A stretch of 64,000 nucleotides of DNA from Rhineura floridana (GCF_030035675.1 NC_084491.1:27755801-27819800), one strand, 5' to 3'. Positions 12,723-61,589 are shown, numbered from the stretch's first letter. Notes: generated from the sequence alone by a model not told the origin. Translations and numbers: made by a program.

Positions 12723-13165
12723 ACGTGAAATGGGTTGTTTCTAATATGTGGTACTCATGAATCTAACTCTAGGTGGCTTATGCAACAGTCAAAACCTCAA
12801 GGCTGAGGCTGCTATATAACCTGCCAACATCAAGGGTGCAAAGGCTGCTTGCTGTTCTGTTGTAAACAAAGACCTTGGCGAACCAAGATGGTGTTTGTGT
12901 ATGACATATGCTTTGATCCTCAGCAGCGCTCAGTGGGAGAAGTTTGACCCCTCTTCCACCTCTGCCATGTAAAAACCTGAATGAAAATTAAAGCCACTGA
13001 CCATCCCTGTAAAGAATAAGTAACACACTGATACCTAGCCCTCGCTCTGACACTGATGAGATGCCCAAGATGTCTTTGAACACTTGGGAAGAGCACAGAA
13101 TCTTATTTCAGTAGCTGAATAGTAATAAATCTCTCCACGGGACCTATACGATTCACAATAAAACA

Positions 13166-13460
13166 GGAGTGAAGAACCTTTTTTAGCTCAAGGGCCGCAT
13201 TCCCTCCTGAGGGCCACATGCCAATAATGAGCACGGCCAGAGGCAAAAGTGGGTGGAGCAACAGATACGACTCTACATTCCAGCCACGCAATTTCTATCC
13301 CATGCTCAAATGCACACATCTTTCCATCGTCCATTCCTGCAAGCCACAGGCATTATCACAGTTCAAGGGCAGCTTTCCCCCAGGCCAAAAGCACTCACAG
13401 AGGGTGTGGAGCAGTTGTAGGGAAGGGGAGCATGGCCTGGGGAGACCTTCAAGGACTGGA
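13166..13460. repeat. Degraded hAT-like repeat ('GAGGGCCACATGCCA' family)
   Basis: Shares AGGGCCACATGCCA, GGCCAG and GGGTG-rich phrases with 30185-30560. Ends are not sharp, so only membership in a common repeat family is claimed. Confidence 0.45.
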
Positions 13461-13923
13461 CAGAGAGACCTGGAGGAGACCTGGATTCAGTCCTTGGTTC
13501 TAGAATTCCCCACTCCTGTAATAGAGCCACACATATGCCATTATGATGGTGCCTTTGATTCACAACAAAATCACCTTTGTGACAATTGACTACTTGAGAA
13601 TGTTGGGGGATGCACATTCTAAGACAAGTACCTTTAGACATCATGGAGGCATCAGGAAGTATATCTCCTCCCTCTGCAACATCCCCAAATTAGGGTGTCG
13701 GTATGATGATGGTGATACTTTCACACAGAGTAGCGAGCTTAATTTTATTCTGAAGGAAGGTGATGTGTTGAGTTTAACTGGATCCATTCGTTTTACAGCA
13801 AACTGTATCTCTGGAGAGTTTGGTTCTGGATACAAGTGTCATCCCTGCAGGATAAGACGGGGAGAGTTGATAGGATGTGGCCACCCAGACACAGTTCCAA
13901 TATCCAGTTTACGTTATTGTCCA

Positions 13924-14110
13924 GGGGAAAGACTGTAGCTCAGTGGTAGAGCATCTGCTTTTACATGCAGAAGGTCCCAGGCTCAATCCCCAACATCTCC
14001 AGGTAGGGCTGGGAGAGAGATCCTTGTCTGAAACCCTGGAGAGATGCTGCAAGTCAGTGTAGACAATGAGCTAGATGCATGAATGGCCTGTCTCAGTGTA
14101 AGGCAGCCTC
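13924..14110 (+). mobile_element. tRNA-Ala-derived SINE, plus strand
   Basis: The head carries the A box TAGCTCAGTGGTAGAGC, an Ala-like anticodon arm, and the B box with AATCCCCAACATCTCCA, which mirrors the acceptor stem and CCA of tRNA-Ala. The body has ACCCTGGAGAGATGCTGC and the end GTAAGGCAGCCTCCTAT. It is a SINE, not a working tRNA gene: the cloverleaf is imperfect and the tail is SINE-specific. Confidence 0.88.
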
Positions 14111-14127
14111 CTATATTGTATGTCCTT

Positions 14128-14298
14128 TGGGCGAGGGCCATAGCTCAGTGGAAGAGTATCTGCTATGGAAGCCTAATGTCCCAGATTCAATCCCTGGCAT
14201 CACCATGTGGGGCTGGAGACATCCCCCATTTGAAAACCCTGGAGAGCTATTGCTGGTTGTTATAGACGATGCTGAGGTAGATGGACCAACATTGCTTG
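14128..14298 (+). mobile_element. Second tRNA-Ala-derived SINE in tandem orientation
   Basis: Begins GGGCCATAGCTCAGTGG about 20 bp after the previous copy and carries the same B box and body. Its 3' part is interrupted by the family G fragment at 14299-14390, after which the family end AATCCTATGTTCTTA appears. Confidence 0.75.
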
Positions 14299-14400
14299 TC
14301 GTACTCCGAGTAAACCCATTGAAGTTAATGGACATGGCCAACTTAGCTGTATTAATTTCAGTGGGTCTTCTCTGAGTAGGACTTAGGTAGAGACAATCCT
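14299..14400. repeat. Family G inverted-repeat fragment inside a SINE
   Basis: Shares CCCATTGAAGTTAATGGACAT and TCTGAGTAGGACTTAG with 3240-3368. It is flanked by pieces of the SINE starting at 14128. Confidence 0.6.
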
Positions 14401-14959
14401 ATGTTCTTATTTTCTTATGGGTGTAAACGTAAGGCATGAGCAGGTCAATGTTAAAAGCCTTAAAGCCTCATTGATTTCAATGGGAGAGAGTTAAGCACAT
14501 TCCCAAAGCTGCTCTTTATGAACACTTTCTCAGCAATCAGCCCCACTGAATACACTGGGGTTTAGTTTCAAGTAAAAATGCATAAGATTACGCTATAATT
14601 TCCCCAATGAATGTGACTTCAAAACGCTTAACTGTGGCTGGATCATGCAACATGCTGTCCTTCCTCCTCTTCCAGTTTTTGTATAACTTGAAGGTGAGCA
14701 ATAGAGTTGTGAATGACCTTTGATAGCCAGTGGCTACTGTAAGCTGCTGGACTTTGTGCTAAACCCTACCTGCTTGGGTGCTGGCTGAAAGAAGCCATTT
14801 TTGTGCGTTGAATATGGACATGTTACACATTTAAAAGCATTTTAAAAGGTTTAAGGTGGGGTAAATCTGTCCTCCAGGAGGGGTTATGCAGTCACAGGCC
14901 CCACCCTGCCTATAATCCTAAGTGTGCCTGTAGAGTTAACTCAGACAAAAAGAAAACTA

Positions 14960-15330
14960 ATGTGGTGTAGTGGTTAGAGCAGAGGTAGCCAATGTGGTGT
15001 CCTCCAGATATTGTTGGACAACTCCCATCAGCCCCAACCAGCATGGCCTGTAGTCAGGGATAATGGGAGTTGTAGTCCAGCAGCATCTGGAGGGCATCAC
15101 ATTGGGTTAGAGTGTCAGACCAAGGCCTGATAGTCCAGGGTTCAAGTCTCCATCAAGCCATGAAGCTCACTGGGCGACTTTGGGCTAGTCTCTCTCAATC
15201 TAACCTACCTCATAGAGTTGTTGTGAGGATGAAATAAAGGGTCGAGAGGAGAACTATGTATGTTGCCTTGAGTGTCATGGAGAAAAGAGAGGATATAAAT
15301 GTAGCAAATAAACAAATAAGAGGTGTGCAT
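14960..15330 (+). mobile_element. tRNA-derived SINE with LINE-type tail, split by a family A element
   Basis: Head GTGGTGTAGTGGTTAGAG resumes after 15112 as TGTCAGACCAAGG, with a B box GGGTTCAAGTCTC. The 3' part has ATAGAGTTGTTGTGAGGATG and GGATATAAATGTAGCAAATAAA, a tail shared with squamate L2/CR1-group LINEs. Confidence 0.8.
14980..15104. mobile_element. Palindromic hAT-type MITE (family A), nested in a SINE, 8-bp TSD
   Basis: The element lies between two copies of GGTTAGAG (14972-14979 and 15105-15112), which restores the SINE when one is removed. It begins CAGAGGTAGCCAATGTGG and its right end is slightly truncated. The 8-bp duplication supports hAT membership. Confidence 0.85.
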
Positions 15331-15814
15331 CTTCCACTTTTGGAAAAAAGCCATTCAAAGAGATATGGCTCCTGGATAAGTTTCTAGATTTGACTTAGAT
15401 TTTCCTATGGAAAACTGAATATTCTCTATCTTTATCTTGTGCTGCAGGCCACCCATCTGAGATGCTAAAAGCAAAGAAAGTTAACTCGTATTGCTGGCCT
15501 TTCTGCAAAGAAGCTCCTGCATAATAGATCAAGGAAACGAGATTAAGGAGAAGAAATGAATAATTGAAGATTAATCAGGGGCAATTCAGAGTAACCTGAG
15601 ACAGGAGAGGGCTGCATTTTGATGGACGAGAGACTGAAAGAGGAGCCAGATAGACTTCCTTTTATGTCACAGAGGTTAGTGAGGTCTGCTGGATAAGCAG
15701 GAAATGGAAAAAGTAGCGATGGAACGGTGGGCACTTCCTTGGAGGCTATAGAGAGATTTGCCAGTTTGGAAGGAGCTAAGAAGGTCTCTGGATTCTGATT
15801 CCTTTCTCATGCAG

Positions 15815-15826
15815 TGACATGGAGCA
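15815..15826 (+). other. VSIG10L2: Probable 5' UTR part of the start-codon exon, preceded by a splice acceptor
   Basis: The start codon lies 12 bp after a pyrimidine-rich tract ending in CAG at 15814, which looks like a good splice acceptor. This suggests that an untranslated first exon and the promoter lie further upstream, at a place not identified here. The nearby ATG at 15819 is out of frame and soon meets a stop, so 15827 is preferred. Confidence 0.45.
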
Positions 15827-52486
<36,660 letters not shown>

Positions 52487-53424
52487 CCACCAGGAAATCT
52501 GACTTCCTGGTAGTCAAAATAGCTTTGGGAAAGTTGTTTAGGTCAACAAGAGGACCTGATATGGAGAAGGATTGTGGTGCTTGGGAGAACTTGGAAGGAG
52601 ATATCACAGGCAAGATCTTTCCCATCACAGTCCCTGAAGCTTCTGCCTCTCTGAAGGCAGAAAGAAGTCCACGTTTTAGCAGGTCTTCAGCCTGAGCTAC
52701 AGAATCGAAATGCACCTTGCAGTAAAGAATGGATAGCCTGTGAAAAGTCTGGAGGTTGCCTTGCTACAGGCAGGCAAAGAGAGATGTGATTCCTTTCTTC
52801 TTGGTAGAAATTGACCGGACAGTTTATGGTTCAGGAACGATATAGCCATGGAGGTGACACTTCTGTTTGCATGTGGCTGCAGAAGACACAGGGATCTCAG
52901 ATGGGGTACCTGGGATAGAATCCTGCTATCCAACAGACACTGATCTCTTTGTATATTAGTGGGCGTACAGAAGACCATTGCTTATGATTGGTTGTCTCTG
53001 ATACTGTTAAACAGTCTGATGCACTGACAGCATAGAGCTATTTTTTTTCGTAGTGGGAGGTGAAGGAAGCTGAAAGTGTCTGCGATAATAAGTTGTTGTG
53101 ACTACTTTTGAAAATGGAAGAATCTTTACCACATCTTCTCCAGTATCTCAGAGGTTACAGAATTAGAAGAGAGCCTAATTATTCCAGCTTTACCTCTAAA
53201 TCCACCCTTAAAACATAATAGGAAAATAGCTGTCACTGTGTACTCTGAGAAGCAGAAATTCTTGCTTTCAGGAGCAGTTGCTTTGGATTACAGAGCTAAC
53301 CAGATCATCAAGTTATAACTTTGCCAGCTTCTAATCTCTAATGGAGAGACTCCCCTAAAGGATTTGCTCCTTTCTTGTACAAAAGGCATAAATATGCAAG
53401 TGCTGGGAGATGAGCCTATTAGAT

Positions 53425-53830
53425 TAATAGAAAGCTGCCTTATACCAAGTCTATCTAGCTCAGGATATATACAGCAGGGATGTCCAATGTGGTGCCCTCT
53501 AAGTGTTTGGACTACAGATGGGTGAAGGCCTGGGGGGAAAATGTGATAAATTGGGGGGGACATTTCCCTCCTTTTTCTCTTTCAAAAGAGAAACCTTTTT
53601 TACCCTGGATTTCCCCAGCTTTTTGTCCTGGGCCTTCATATCTCTACTTTGGACTTCAGCTCCCATTATTTCTGGCTAAGCCATGCTGGCTGGAGCTGAC
53701 ACCTGGAGGACACCACATTGGCTAGTCCTGGTCTGTACTAACTGACAGCACCAGTCCAGGGTCTCAGGCAGGCATCTTTCCCAACCCTATCTGGAGATGT
53801 TGGGGACTGAACCTGGCAGCTTCTGCAAGC
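53425..53830 (-). mobile_element. tRNA-Ala SINE split by a family A element
   Basis: SINE 3' part at 53425-53470 (AAGCTGCCTTATACCAAGTC), then head and body at 53735-53830 (reverse B box GGGGACTGAACCTGGCAG). The space between them holds the family A element at 53475-53730. Confidence 0.7.
53475..53730. mobile_element. Family A MITE with a 130-bp insertion flanked by a 12-bp near-duplication
   Basis: CAGGGATGTCCAATGTGGTGCCC faces GGACACCACATTGGCTAGTCC. Inside, TTTGGACTACAG (53506-53517) and TTTGGACTTCAG (53648-53659) bracket 130 bp of foreign sequence of unknown family. Confidence 0.65.
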
Positions 53831-53839
53831 AGCCCACGC

Positions 53840-56160
53840 AATCTCCTGCCAAACACACAGGTTCATCTAAGCAAAACGTGCAGCTGACTATTTAATATGC
53901 ACATTTTACAGCCACAGAAATGGAAAGCAAAACCTTGTTTCTCACTCAGTATTTGTCTTCATTTTTTATAGCTTACTTGGCTGCCCACCAGCTTTGAGCC
54001 TCAGAGCTCTTTTGGTATTTGCTGGCTATATCCAAACCACCAAACTGTTTTCTTCAGCCCCTCTCCAAGCAAGTGGTGTGTGTTCAGCCCTCATCAAGCA
54101 GACACATTCCTCTTGCAAGATATATCGAAGGCTTGGGAAAATGTCATTTTGCACAACATTGGATGCTTGCCAGTGTTCCAGTTGGAGCCCGTGGCAATTG
54201 TGATGGAGCTACAGAGTGCAAACTTTAGGTTGCTTCCATGAATTGACAGCTCCATGAGTGAAAGAAATGGACCAAACTAACCTATCAGCCAGATCCTAAA
54301 CATATTTACTTGGTCAGCTAGGATAGAGATGGTGAACCTTTAGCCCACGGGGCAAACATGGCCCAACAGGGGTTCAGATTTGGCCCACATGGCTGTTTTC
54401 CCCAAACCGAACCTGCCTGCCCTGCACCTGATGTCATTTGTGATGTCAGGTGTGGTGCAGGTAGAGACATGGTTACCAATGCTCAACTGGGAGCCTTAAA
54501 ATGCACTCCCAATTGTGCACTGGCAAGGAAAAGCAGGCTTCATCTCTATTGTCCATCAGCTGATGGGCAATAAAGCTAAAGCTTGCTGGATCAACTTCAC
54601 AGGGGTGTTGCCCATGAGAAACTCCCTTGTGCTCCCAATGCCTACAGAAAGCAGACTTTGGGTCTACTGCAGGAGGGCTGAAGCCTCCTGGATGAGCTGT
54701 GTATGGTGCATTGAAACTTCAGGGCTTCAAGAGCACCCAAGCATCTGATGTCACTGTGATGCTGGGTGATTGACAGGTGGGCAGTCTTGCCCACCTGTCA
54801 AATTTGGCCCACAGAACTAGGAAGGTTCCCACGTCTGACTAGACCTCACTTTTTTTCTTTCTGTAAGAGTGCTTACTGTCGCAGCCGATGTTCTGCCAGC
54901 ATGGAGCAAGGTTTTGAGTTCCGTCTAGCTGGATACTTTTTATGGTGTAAGGAAATATCACTGGTTCCAGTAGTTGGGCTTTATGGTGCATTAGAATGGG
55001 CCTTTAGAGAACAATTCAGTGTGTGTGCAAGCAACACACTTGCAGGTGTCCATCGGATCAGATGGTTGAGATTTCTCTCAACATTATTAATGTGCTGCAG
55101 TTTGAACCATAGATCCATACAGGTTCTCAGAGTAATACAATTTTCAGTGCAGTAATATTGCACCAGGACAAAACTTGCAGGTGTTCAGTAATCATATTCT
55201 ACAACACATGCAACAATCCAACATCCTGAAGACTGTAGTTTTTCACTTGAAAATATATCTAAAAGTCAGGTTTCTAGACCATATGGCTGCAAAAATTGAC
55301 TGGAAAATATGCAGTTAATGATTGGAGAAATCTGAAGCTGGAATGTGACTAATCCTGCTCCTAGTGGTCACACTCATCGCCCCCTACATAAGTCCTTCCT
55401 TTTCCCTGTGACGTAAATTAAACAGCAGAAGCCTGGTGGCTCATTTTGCTTAATATGTAGGAGCCACCAAGTTCACCTCTTCATCAGGCACTAAGTTTAG
55501 AGAAGAATAGTTTTTAAGTGCTGAATTCAAACAACCCTGCTGAAAATATACAGAAACACAGTCCCAGGATGGACTTTATCTTTTTGGTAGTGATTGATGC
55601 TCCCCCCCCCCCCATGGTTAGCTTCTAGGCTAAATTTACTCTTACAGAATGAGTGCCCTTTGAAGTTAGAAGAGCAACAGAATGCTCGTGTTGATGGATG
55701 TTTTAGGACAGGCAGTCGTCACAGCTCTCCATATGTCTATGCCTTGGGACTAGCTGACAAAGTCCCCTTTGTGTTTGATCCATGATGACTCAGGGAATAT
55801 TCCTATGCAATAATTCCCCTCCCTGTCCACCCCACACTTTATGGAAATTATCAGATATCAAATTCCAGCTAAGCACAAGGCAGATTAGCTGCCAGTGCTG
55901 GGAATATCTCTTCAAATGGCGATGACATCTCTGCTCATCCTACTCAATGACCTCTTCCTTAATGTCCTTTGAAGGAGGCTGGCTAGTCTGCCTGGTGCCC
56001 CAGGCCTGAACAGTATAATTTCCCAGTCTTAAACCCCAGTACAATCATATCATACCATACATCCCTGTCTGAGGGCTTGTAAGAGTAAGAGGGAGAACTA
56101 ATGTTATGTTTATCTCTAAGCAGCTACATGATGACTTCCAAGCAAATGGGTTTGGGTTAG
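53840..56160. other. Downstream DNA without recognised genes
   Basis: No exon-like frames with domain content were found. 54330-54830 contains phrases such as GCCCACATGGC and GGCAAGGAAAAGCAGGCTTC that look repeat-derived, with AATAAA at 54569-54574. A run of 12 C residues lies near 55602. Confidence 0.4.
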
Positions 56161-56165
56161 CTAGA

Positions 56166-56277
56166 GGTGATCCTCCAGATGTTGTTGAACTCCGGCTTCC
56201 ATCATCCCTGACCATGCTGACTGGGGCTGATGGGAGTTGGAGTCCAACCACATCTGAAAAACCACCAGTTCCCCTTG
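56166..56277. mobile_element. Family A MITE, trimmed
   Basis: GATCCTCCAGATGTTGTTGAAC and CATGCTGACTGGGGCTGATGGG are family A phrases; both tips are eroded. Confidence 0.65.
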
Positions 56278-56965
56278 TCTGGTCCAGTGCCATGTGATAA
56301 ATGGCCTAAACACTAGGTAACAGAAACTAAGGGGCCAGTCAAAGAACATATTCAGCAACACTGCACCTTGGAGCTTGTTCTGGACTATACCATCCCAGAT
56401 TGGAGGTGGCGTAATTGCACGATGAAAGGCTCCATCCCATCAAGACCACCCTGAATGCAGTCTTCTACCAAGAGAAGGATTCTTGCCTTTCTCCCCACTG
56501 TGCTAGTTCTCTCTACCCAGGGATCTGTCAGTGGGAGAGAGTATTATTTGCTCAGGCAGCCCCATTCCGGCTGCCTGACATGGTCCAGTCTGGGAAGAAT
56601 TCTCCTTTGAGAGTTGTATTGATCATGTGGTGCAAATCACCTCCAAACTCATAGGCCCAAGAGCCATGTGCAGAAATCTTTGTGCAGTAGAGCACTACAC
56701 CTCTTGCAAGTGGTGCCATCAGGGCAGGAGTTTGGGTCAGATATCTGGGGCTCCACTTAGTAGCCTGAGCAGGAGGACCTCCACAGACCGCAGGGCTGGC
56801 TTCCCATAGTTTGAAGTAAATAAAATTCTACACAGCCCATTCTCAATAAGGTGGTCCCATAAGGCCACAGCTTAAATTGTCTTTACTGTACCACAACCGA
56901 TTGCTAATGATACCTCTCCCACTGCACTCCATTCTCATCCTTGGGCTTTCTTTCTGAAAAGACTG

Positions 56966-57142
56966 AGAAATAGTTGCAGCTGTTGGCTTCATGTTAGTGT
57001 GGCAGTAGAATCCACTCTGAGTTTTAGTTTGAACTTTCAAGGAGCTGTCCAAAGTACTCCTTGGACAGGTCCTTGAAAGTTCAGACTAAACCCCAGAGTG
57101 GATTCCACTGCCGTGGAGCCAACAACCACCACTGCTTAGAAA
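56966..57142. mobile_element. Fold-back element with ~80-bp arms
   Basis: GAATCCACTCTGAGTTTTAG and GAACTTTCAAGGAGCTGTCC in the left arm face GGACAGGTCCTTGAAAGTTC and CCCAGAGTGGATTCCACTG in the right arm, around a centre at about 57054. Confidence 0.82.
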
Positions 57143-58332
57143 CTTCCTAACTTGGGCAGGAAAAGCAGAGCTGATAGCTGATTTTCAGACGGAAGCCTAC
57201 AGCCATAGCTTTGGGTTGTTTGCAGGTCCTTCCTGTGATGCCTTTAACAGGTGCCTAATACGGTCTATAAATTCTCTGATGACCCCCTGCTTTAATTGGA
57301 GATGCCAGCGGCTGAACACCCCCCCCACCCCCCCACACACACTGCCATCAAGCTGCAGCCCAGTATTGCACCTTGGTTAACATTTGTTAATGAATTTCAA
57401 TGGCCAAACAGCAGCACTTGCTGGGCTGATTTCCGCTCATGGGCTATGAACTTATGCTCTCTTGTTGTCTGATTTAATTGTGAATTGCTTTGAAACTTAT
57501 GTTCAAGATGAAACAGCAGGTTATACATCCACTTACCAACATACAACTACCCCCCACCCCATTGTCCCAGAAACATCCTCCCCTTTTTTTTGTTCGCTGA
57601 AATCAACATAGCCATTTTTAGCTTTGTAGTGAAGAGTGGAGGTGATTTGTGGTGGTCCAAAATTCTTAGCTGATGGAGGAGGGGTGAGCCGATGACCAGA
57701 ATGAATTGAAGAGCAAGTTGTTTGCTCAGCCCATTGTTCAATGAAAAAGGGGGGTGGATAGAGTGCTAACAGAAATTCTGACTCCACCAGCTTAATCTCT
57801 CCTAGTTTTCATCCAATGCCCCAAAGAACATGGGCTGTCAACATCTACTTTACCATAGGAGACATTCTTTCCATTGTTTCCCAAGAGGACAGTCAGCAAT
57901 GCTGTGGGAACTGCCAGCCCCACAAGCACCCATCCCATCTCATCTGCCCTGGGATCTCTGCATCTTCTCATCTCTCATTAGTGCATTGCCAAGGCCAATA
58001 AAACAGCAGCCCTAAGCAACTGGAACAATGAGCCACTTCAGCAAACAAGGCCCAGGCTAAGACCCAGACACATTTTTTCCCATTACCTTGTCTAATGGAT
58101 CACTGGGAGATTGCATTCGCCACTACCCCAGCAGTCTTGCTGCTTGCTTTCATATTTCAGTACACAGTGTGGCTTGTTATAGCAACCTTGCCGCCGCCAC
58201 CAGCCACACACATACTTTGATCAGGCAGTTTGTTTCTCTGGCTGGGACAGCCACACTCTTTGCATTCAGTTCCTTTGCAATTGAAAATGTGACCCACTAC
58301 CTCATTATTTAGATCTACAGCTTTGCCTAGCC

Positions 58333-58470
58333 CAGAGATTGGGAACCTGTGGCCCTCCAGGTCTTGTTGAACTCCAGCTCCCATCAGCCCCAGCTATGGT
58401 GGGCAATGGTCAGGGATGATGGGAGCTGGAGTCCAGCTGCAGCTGGTGGGTCACAGGTTCCTTATCCCTG
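58333..58470. mobile_element. Family A palindromic MITE
   Basis: CCAGAGATTGGGAACCTGTGGCC faces GGTCACAGGTTCCTTATCCCTG. Complete, 138 bp. Confidence 0.82.
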
Positions 58471-58559
58471 TCACAATGGCTCCATATAGGTCCAGTCATT
58501 GTTGCCTTGTCCTAGCCCCTGTAAAGGTTCCTTTCCAAGAGTTGCGTGGAAACTATTAT

Positions 58560-58735
58560 CATAAGAACGTAAGAGCCTGTTGAGTCGTCCAGTGGCCTAT
58601 CTAGTCCTACATCCTGTTCTCACAGTGGCCAGGTGCCTCAAATGGAAGCCCACAAGCAGGATTTGAGCGCAGCTGAAGTTTCTAGCAACTGGCATTCAGA
58701 AGCATACTGCCTCCAACCACATATCCACTAGGTAC
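58560..58735. repeat. Squamate interspersed family ('GTTCTCACAGTGGCCAGG' type)
   Basis: ATAAGAACGTAAGAGCC, CTATCTAGTCC and GAAGCCCACAAGCAGGA recur at 4122-4345 and 39165-39330. Confidence 0.6.
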
Positions 58736-59925
58736 AGCTTTTGCTTTCACTGTCAGGAAATCAATAGCTCTTGGCCAAAACTTGCCTTCCATGCAACTCA
58801 AGTTACAGGAGCCCCCTCTGAGGATCTGGATCTAGGAGCGCTTAAAGAAAGCCAGCAAAGAGAAGAAACTGTGGCTACAAGCAAGTGTAAATGAGGGGCA
58901 GAGGAAGAAAAGATGAGTTAAAGGCAGGTGCCTTCAAGGAGTGTTGTTCTATGGTACATGCTGAGGCTTCAGAATCTATCCTCTTGCACCTACTGAACAG
59001 CCACGATAGAAAATAGGACCGAATTTTCCCCACTGTGAAGAATAATTATAGGATTTGTGGAGCTTTTTAGGCAGGTGGAACAGCAGTTCAAAAACTGGAA
59101 GCAGGGAGAGATGGGCACAGCAGCTATCATCTGAAGTACCCAATGTATTGATCAATAATATGGGGGGAGAGAGAATAAGCAATATGGAAGATGTAGAGGC
59201 TGTAACACCAGCCGCTTGCCCAAGAGATAGCTGAAAAGTACTCTTGCAGGGAATTGTGGGTTCAGGAGTAAGACACACACACATATGTCTCTCTGTGTGT
59301 ATGTATGTATGTATGGGAAGTGGGAGGCTACACAGCATAATTGGTTGCAGGGTGAAATAAGGCACTCTGATAATCAGTTCTTCATACAGGAAGCCTTGAC
59401 ATAAAGCAGTTTCACAGGCTAGTATGACTATGCTGCACTTTCATTTAGACCAACTTATGCCCCTTCTCAGCTTATGGTCTTGAAATGTATACATTTATCT
59501 ATTAATACACTTGTAAACTTCATTAGGGTCAAAAGTGGTATATAAAAAAACTCACAATTAAAACTGGAGAGCATTGGAAAGGTCTTAAGACAGATAACAC
59601 AGATGCACAACAGGCAAGATTACAATACACACAGCTTGGCAGTACACAAGTCATGTGAAAGAGGTGTGGATTGCCATTTGTTGCTGAACTGGCATCCAAT
59701 TCCACAATTATCCCAAGCCTATTTCTAAATGCCTGCTGGAAAATCTGGGCCTCAGAGAAAGGCAACCATTAAAAGTGCTTGATAGTTATTTTATATGAAA
59801 CTTCTACATAAACTGTAGAAACTCTTTCCCCCTTCTGTATCATAGTGAACACACACCTCCCACAAAATCCAGGGTAGTAGAAAGTACAGGATGTGTATTG
59901 GCAAACACATGGAATCCCTTAGCAC

Positions 59926-61008
59926 AGCTTTCACCAACATGGTGCCCTCCAGATGTTGGCACTAGACTCCCATCATCTCCAGCCACCCCAACCAATGATT
60001 AGACATTTGCCACAGCATCTGATTGTCCTGATGCGCACCCTATACTTTGGACAAGAGGCTACTGTAAGGACAGAATATGGAGAAACCGATTGGTTCCCAA
60101 TAGAAAATGATGTGAGACAGTGGTGTATTTTATCACCGTTTGTTTAATCTGTACGCAGAACATATCATACTGAAAGCAGGATTTGACCAAAATGAAGGTA
60201 GTGTGAAAAGTGGAGGAAGAAATATCAATAATTTAAGTAATGATTTGAAAAGAATGCTGATGAAAGTTAAAGACGAAAGCACAAAAGCAGGACTATAGCT
60301 CAACGTCAAAAAACTAAAGTAATAGAAGATTTACGTAACTTTAAAGTTGGCAATGAGGAAATTGAACTTGTCAAGGATTATCAATACCTCGGCACAGTCA
60401 TTAACCAAAATGGAGACAATAGTCAAGAAATCAGGAGGCTAGGACTGGGGAGAGAACTAGAAAAGGTCCTCAAATGCAAAGATGTATCACTGAACACTAA
60501 AGTTAGGATCATTCAGACCATGGCATTCCCAATCTCTATGTATGCATGTGAAAGTTGGACAGTGAAAAAAGCGGATCAGAGAAAAATCAACTCATTTGAA
60601 ATGTGGTGTTGGAGGAGAGCTTTGCTCATATCATGGACTGCGATAAAGACAAATAATTGGGTGTTAGTACAAATTAAACCAGAACTGTCACTAGAAGCTA
60701 CAATGATGAAACTGAGGTTATACTTTGGACACATAATCAGAAAACCTGATTCACTAGAAAAGACAATAATGCTGGGCAAAACAGAAGGGAGTAGAAAAAG
60801 AGGAAGGCCAAACGAGATGGATTGATTCCATAAAGGAAGCCACAGACCTGAACTTACAAGATCTGAACAGGGTGGTTCATGACAGATGCTCTTGGAGGTC
60901 ACTGATTGGAGGTTGCCATAAGTCGTAATCGACTAGAAGGCACATAATGAGGGTGTAGTTCAAAACTTCTGGAGGGCATCAGGTTGAGGAAGGCTGCCCT
61001 AGCATAAC
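59926..61008. mobile_element. Family A MITE split by a Bov-B LINE
   Basis: Left piece (59926 to about 59996) has AGCTTTCACCAACATGGTGCCC; right piece (60953-61008) has AACTTCTGGAGGGCATCAGG and GAGGAAGGCTGCCCTA. They are the two arms of one element. Confidence 0.75.
60000..60950 (+). mobile_element. Bov-B (RTE) LINE 3' end, decayed
   Basis: Translation gives EATVRTEYGETDWFPI, then FNLYAEHIILKAGF, DYQYLGTVINQNG, MAFPISMYACESWTVKK and EMWCWRRALLISWTA, the C-terminal half of Bov-B reverse transcriptase. It ends with GCCATAAGTCGTAATCGACT and GAAGGCACATAATGA, the Bov-B 3' tail. Several frame changes and stops break the coding region (for example near 60145, 60295 and 60825), so it is inactive. Confidence 0.9.
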
Positions 61009-61589
61009 CATTTCAGTAGTGTCTATGTCAAACAGTGGAGCTGGGAGGGCACCACTGAAAAGGCCCTGAAAATGTCCCCATTTGCCCAAGGAAAACACTT
61101 AGTGTACCAACCACACATTCCATTTTATGGCATGCAGGTGTGTTTTAATGTGTGTGTGCTGGTAAATTTTTCTTAAAGGTATTAATGAAGCAATGTTAAG
61201 CAGTAACTTACTAGACACAGAACTTGGAAACAGTAATTCTGGAGAATTGTTTCAAATTTTGGAGACTTCAACACTAGACAGCAGTAGTAATGATTACACC
61301 ACACATTAGACCAAAGCAGCAGCATTCTCTTTAATATTAAAAAGGAATATCCTGCCAGAACCTACATCATTTAAACATATGTACAATTTTTTTTAAAAAA
61401 GAATATTACAACTTTTAAATGAAAATATAGTGTATTTTTTCTATATGATACAAAAGACATGCATCTTTAAAATCATTTATTTGCAAAGGAACAAAAGTAC
61501 AAATATGAGAACACCTGCTTAGACAGCAATATTTTATTTAACCAAGTTACTTTTCAGAGAGCAATGGAAGAGACTTTTTATACTTAAGA

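Noticed and set aside
13924-14000. Functional tRNA-Ala gene
   Set aside because: A and B boxes are present, but stems are imperfect and the sequence continues into a SINE body repeated many times in the window.
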